Origin: Solirubrobacteraceae bacterium
GTDB taxonomy: Bacteria; Actinomycetota; Thermoleophilia; Solirubrobacterales; Solirubrobacteraceae
Direction of reading: 5' to 3'
Assembly (NCBI GenBank): GCA_024710825.1
Contig: JANJUA010000221.1
Span: forward strand, 1 to 16,374
DNA length: 16,374 nucleotides
Made by a program: the position numbers and the translations under genes. Below the pieces are notes generated by a model, which did no database searches, had not been told where the DNA came from, and saw only the letters and a program-made list of their open reading frames with translations. Below, piece after piece: positions 14,500 to 16,374 of this stretch; the stretch's first letter is position 1, and each line of letters begins with the position of its first letter.

Positions 14500-14505
14500 T
14501 AGCGT
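14500..14505 (+). promoter_or_regulatory. Candidate -10 element for a leaderless transcript
   Basis: TAGCGT (TANNNT pattern) ends eight bases before the GTG at 14514. Initiation would fall at about 14512-14514, on or just before the start codon. No Shine-Dalgarno is visible there, which fits leaderless translation, common in actinobacteria. No convincing -35 was found. Confidence 0.35.
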
Positions 14506-14513
14506 GCCGCGCC

Positions 14514-15086
14514 GTGAGGAGGGTCCTTGCGTTCACCGCGTGCTGCGCGCTGGCAGCGGTCGGCATCGGCTGCGGCGGCGACGGCGAGCGGGCCGACGTG
14601 GCGGGCGAGCCCAACGCGACGTTCGACGTCGAGGTGGTCGAGGCGAGGTTCCCCAGCGAGCAGCGGCTCTCGCAGCCCGCCGATCTCGTCATCCGCGTGC
14701 GCAACGCGGGCGAGGAGACCATGCCGAACGTCGCGGTGAGCATCACGGGCTTCTACCGGCGCAGCGAGCAGCCCGGCCTGGCGGACCCCAACCGGCCCGT
14801 CTACGTGGTCAAGCGGCAGCCGAGGGACTCCGAGACCGCGTACGTGCAGACGTGGGCGATGGGGCCTCTGCGGGCGGGCGACGCGCGCGAGTTCGCGTGG
14901 GAGGTCGTGCCCGTGGAGGCGGGCACCCACGAGCTTGCCTACACGGTGGCCGCCGGGCTCCACGGCAAGGCGAAGGCGCGCACGACGGGCGGCGGGCGGC
15001 CCGGTGGGACGTTCACCGTCGAGGTCGCCAAGGCGCCCGCGCAGGCGACGGTCGACCCCGACACCGGGGAGGTCGTGCGCAAGTAG
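14514..15086 (+). CDS. Secreted protein or lipoprotein with CARDB-like beta domain
   Basis: A 190-aa protein from a GTG start. MRR and a hydrophobic core (4-18) are followed by Cys20 in a G-I-G-C context. The segment looks like a lipoprotein signal peptide, but position -3 is Gly rather than the usual Leu/Val/Ile, so plain secretion is possible. The mature part begins with a GGDGERAD spacer. It contains a beta-sandwich-like segment ADLVIRVRNAGEETMPNVAV, typical of CARDB/DUF11-type Ig-like domains, and a second strand-rich part (about 115-170). The C-terminus is VDPDTGEVVRK. The role is unknown; such domains usually bind or scaffold outside the cell. It is transcribed away from the mce operon across a 152-nt gap, so shared regulation is possible but unproven. 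The family was not identified with certainty. Confidence 0.8.
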   Translation: MRRVLAFTACCALAAVGIGCGGDGERADVAGEPNATFDVEVVEARFPSEQRLSQPADLVIRVRNAGEETMPNVAVSITGFYRRSEQPGLADPNRPVYVVKRQPRDSETAYVQTWAMGPLRAGDAREFAWEVVPVEAGTHELAYTVAAGLHGKAKARTTGGGRPGGTFTVEVAKAPAQATVDPDTGEVVRK

Positions 15087-15092
15087 GCGCCG

Positions 15093-15102
15093 GGGACGTC
15101 CC
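15093..15102. promoter_or_regulatory. Perfect 10-bp palindrome GGGACGTCCC
   Basis: A perfect palindrome lies in the 67-nt gap between the stop at 15086 and the TTG start at 15154. It has no loop and no T-run, so it does not resemble an intrinsic terminator. It could be a protein-binding site or chance in GC-rich DNA. No promoter is evident in this gap. Confidence 0.25.
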
Positions 15103-15142
15103 GCGCGTGTGGTTCACTGGCCCCACCGACTGAGCCGATCAC

Positions 15143-15148
15143 GGGAGG
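15143..15148 (+). promoter_or_regulatory. Shine-Dalgarno GGGAGG fixing a TTG start
   Basis: GGGAGG lies five bases before TTG 15154-15156. No ATG or GTG in this frame has comparable spacing, so this site selects the rare TTG start of the 4-TM protein. Confidence 0.75.
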
Positions 15149-15153
15149 CCTCT

Positions 15154-15912
15154 TTGCGGCGCAACTTCGACCTCAGCACCGGACTGGTGGCCATCGGCGC
15201 CGTCGCCGTGCTCGTCAGCCTGTTCTTGGACTGGTACGCGCCGGGGCTCTCGGCCTGGGACGCCTTCGAGCTCGCCGACTGGCTGCTCGCGGCGCTCGCC
15301 GCCGGCGCGCTCGTCGTGCTCTTCGCCGAGACGGTGGGCACCGCCCCGCCGACGCGGCGGCTCGCGTGGATCTCCGGGATCGTGGCGCTCGTGGTGGTCG
15401 CCCAGCTCCTCGACCCGCCGCCCGCCGCCAGCGGCGCGGAGCGTGAGGTCGGCGCGTGGATCGCGCTGGGCGGCGCGGTCCTGATGGTCACCGGGGTCGT
15501 GCTGGCGCTCATGCGGATCTCGGTGACGATCGACGTCGCCGCTCGCGAGCGGCGGCGGCGCACGTCGGCGGTGGATGCGCGCGGCGCCGCGGACGAGGAC
15601 GACGGCGTGGGTGGCCAGGGGCGCGGCACCGCGTCGACGAGCGAGTCGGGCGGCGGAGCGGGCGCCGCTTCAGCGCACGGGCCGAGCGAGTCGGTCCGCG
15701 GAGCGGCTGCCGGTTCCGCGGGTGGCTCGGGCGGCGCCGGCGAGCGGGGCGCGACGGCGCCCGTCGAGCCGGGCGGCCTGTGGAAGGCGCCGCGGGCGTC
15801 GGGCGCAGGCACGGAGGACGACGCCGAGCCCGTCGACGCCGAGGTCGCGGCCGAGGATCCGGACCGCACGCAGCCGCTGCCGCGCGTCGAGCGGCCCGAC
15901 GCGAGCGAGTGA
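15154..15912 (+). CDS. Four-TM membrane protein with long low-complexity tail
   Basis: A 252-aa protein of unknown function from a TTG start supported by GGGAGG five bases upstream. Predicted TM helices lie at about 10-25, 43-58, 70-86 and 100-120. The first loop carries LDWYAPGLSAWDAFELADW (25-43), a pattern I recall from uncharacterised actinobacterial membrane proteins. After a basic ARERRRR segment the last roughly 125 residues are Gly/Ala/Ser/Glu-rich, with the phrase SESGGGAGAAS and a related HGPSESVRGAA. They are probably disordered and cytosolic. The stop overlaps the next gene's GTG (GTGA), so the two are likely coupled. The frame open upstream to 14935 overlaps the preceding gene and is rejected. 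Confidence 0.8.
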   Translation: MRRNFDLSTGLVAIGAVAVLVSLFLDWYAPGLSAWDAFELADWLLAALAAGALVVLFAETVGTAPPTRRLAWISGIVALVVVAQLLDPPPAASGAEREVGAWIALGGAVLMVTGVVLALMRISVTIDVAARERRRRTSAVDARGAADEDDGVGGQGRGTASTSESGGGAGAASAHGPSESVRGAAAGSAGGSGGAGERGATAPVEPGGLWKAPRASGAGTEDDAEPVDAEVAAEDPDRTQPLPRVERPDASE

Positions 15913-16374
15913 CCGAGGCCGGCTTCGAGCTGCTCGCGTTCCGGGTCCTGCCCGGCCCGGCGACGGTCGCGGTGCTCGAGCTCGAGGGCCGCTTCACCGG
16001 CGCCGCTCCCCGAGGAGCGGGGACGGCGCGGCTGCGGGTCGAGGGCGGCGGACGCGTCCTGGAGTGCGAGCCGGCGGTCGCGCCGGTCGCGCCGGGGCAC
16101 GAGCGCGGGCTGCCGTGGCGGGCAGCGTTCGCGGTGGACCTGGGACTCGTCGAGGACGCCGCGTTCGCGGTCGCGATCGGACCGGACCTCCTCGTGGAGC
16201 TGCCGACCCCCGATCTCGGGACCGACGACCCGGAGGACGACACCGCCCGTCTGGCCCGGCTCGCCCGCGAGGTCAACGAGCTGCGCCGCCGCCTGGACGC
16301 GGCGACGGCGAGCGCGACCGCCGCCGGGGACCGCGCCCGGCGGGCGGCGGAGGCACGCCGCCGCTCGGAGGAGG
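15909..16374 (+). CDS. Partial coiled-coil protein (runs off right edge)
   Basis: The frame starts at GTG 15909 in a GTGA overlap with the stop of the 4-TM protein and stays open to the window edge (155 codons visible). Residues 1-110 look globular and strand-rich (FELLAFRVLPGPATVAVLEL, then LPWRAAFAVDLGLVED). From about 112 the sequence becomes a charged Ala/Arg/Glu-rich coiled coil (ARLAREVNELRRRLDAA, then RARRAAEARRRSEE) that continues beyond the window. There is no signal peptide or TM, so it is probably cytosolic. Coupling to the membrane protein suggests they act together, perhaps as an envelope-associated scaffold, but this is inference. I do not recognise the family. Confidence 0.72.
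   Translation, partial: MTEAGFELLAFRVLPGPATVAVLELEGRFTGAAPRGAGTARLRVEGGGRVLECEPAVAPVAPGHERGLPWRAAFAVDLGLVEDAAFAVAIGPDLLVELPTPDLGTDDPEDDTARLARLAREVNELRRRLDAATASATAAGDRARRAAEARRRSEE

Noticed and set aside
13342-14502. 386-codon plus-strand open frame opposite the permeases
   Set aside because: The His/Arg/Glu/Asp-rich product has no recognisable fold; the minus strand encodes MlaE permeases with conserved motifs.

Overview
The window is very GC-rich, densely coded bacterial DNA. GTG and TTG starts are common, and neighbouring genes join through ATGA/GTGA-type overlaps. The main content is an actinobacterial-type mce (mammalian cell entry) lipid-import operon of two MlaE/YrbE permeases, an ABC ATPase and six different MCE proteins. 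The large Thr/Asp/Arg/Ala-rich MCE paralogues, the acid-rich ATPase and the style of the flanking hypothetical proteins suggest an actinobacterium outside the mycolic-acid group, perhaps class Thermoleophilia (Solirubrobacterales). That placement is inference; no rRNA or other marker gene is present.

Minus strand, read from right to left: a candidate promoter at 14422-14451 leads into permease YrbEA (13555-14361), permease YrbEB (12750-13547) and the ATPase MceG/Mkl (11866-12747). An 87-nt gap with an imperfect hairpin follows, then six MCE genes in order, here called mceA to mceF by position (10435-11778, 8855-10438, 7446-8858, 5766-7445, 4414-5769, 2798-4414). After a 27-nt gap comes a 12-TM RND/MMPL-type transporter (167-2770). 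Its stop overlaps the GTG of a further reading frame that leaves the window at base 1. The expected machine is a permease dimer energised by the ATPase, capped by a heterohexamer of the six MCE subunits forming a tunnel or needle through the envelope. The RND protein is a candidate partner for lipid trafficking.

Plus strand, divergent from the operon: a probable secreted protein or lipoprotein with a CARDB-like beta domain (14514-15086), a 4-TM membrane protein with a long low-complexity tail and a TTG start fixed by a good ribosome site (15154-15912), and a coiled-coil protein that overlaps it by GTGA and runs off the right edge (15909-16374).

The points most worth a second look are: each of the six MCE proteins carries exactly two cysteines in its C-terminal region; three of them share a D-x-[NG]-G-x-Y-x-R motif; mceB and mceD share a C-terminal tail and the same junction sequence; prolines recur every seven residues in the needle helices; the RND transporter has Asp-Tyr in one half and Glu-Phe in the other; and an uncharacterised reading frame overlaps the end of the RND gene. 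I saw no tRNA, rRNA, CRISPR array, insertion sequence or phage gene.
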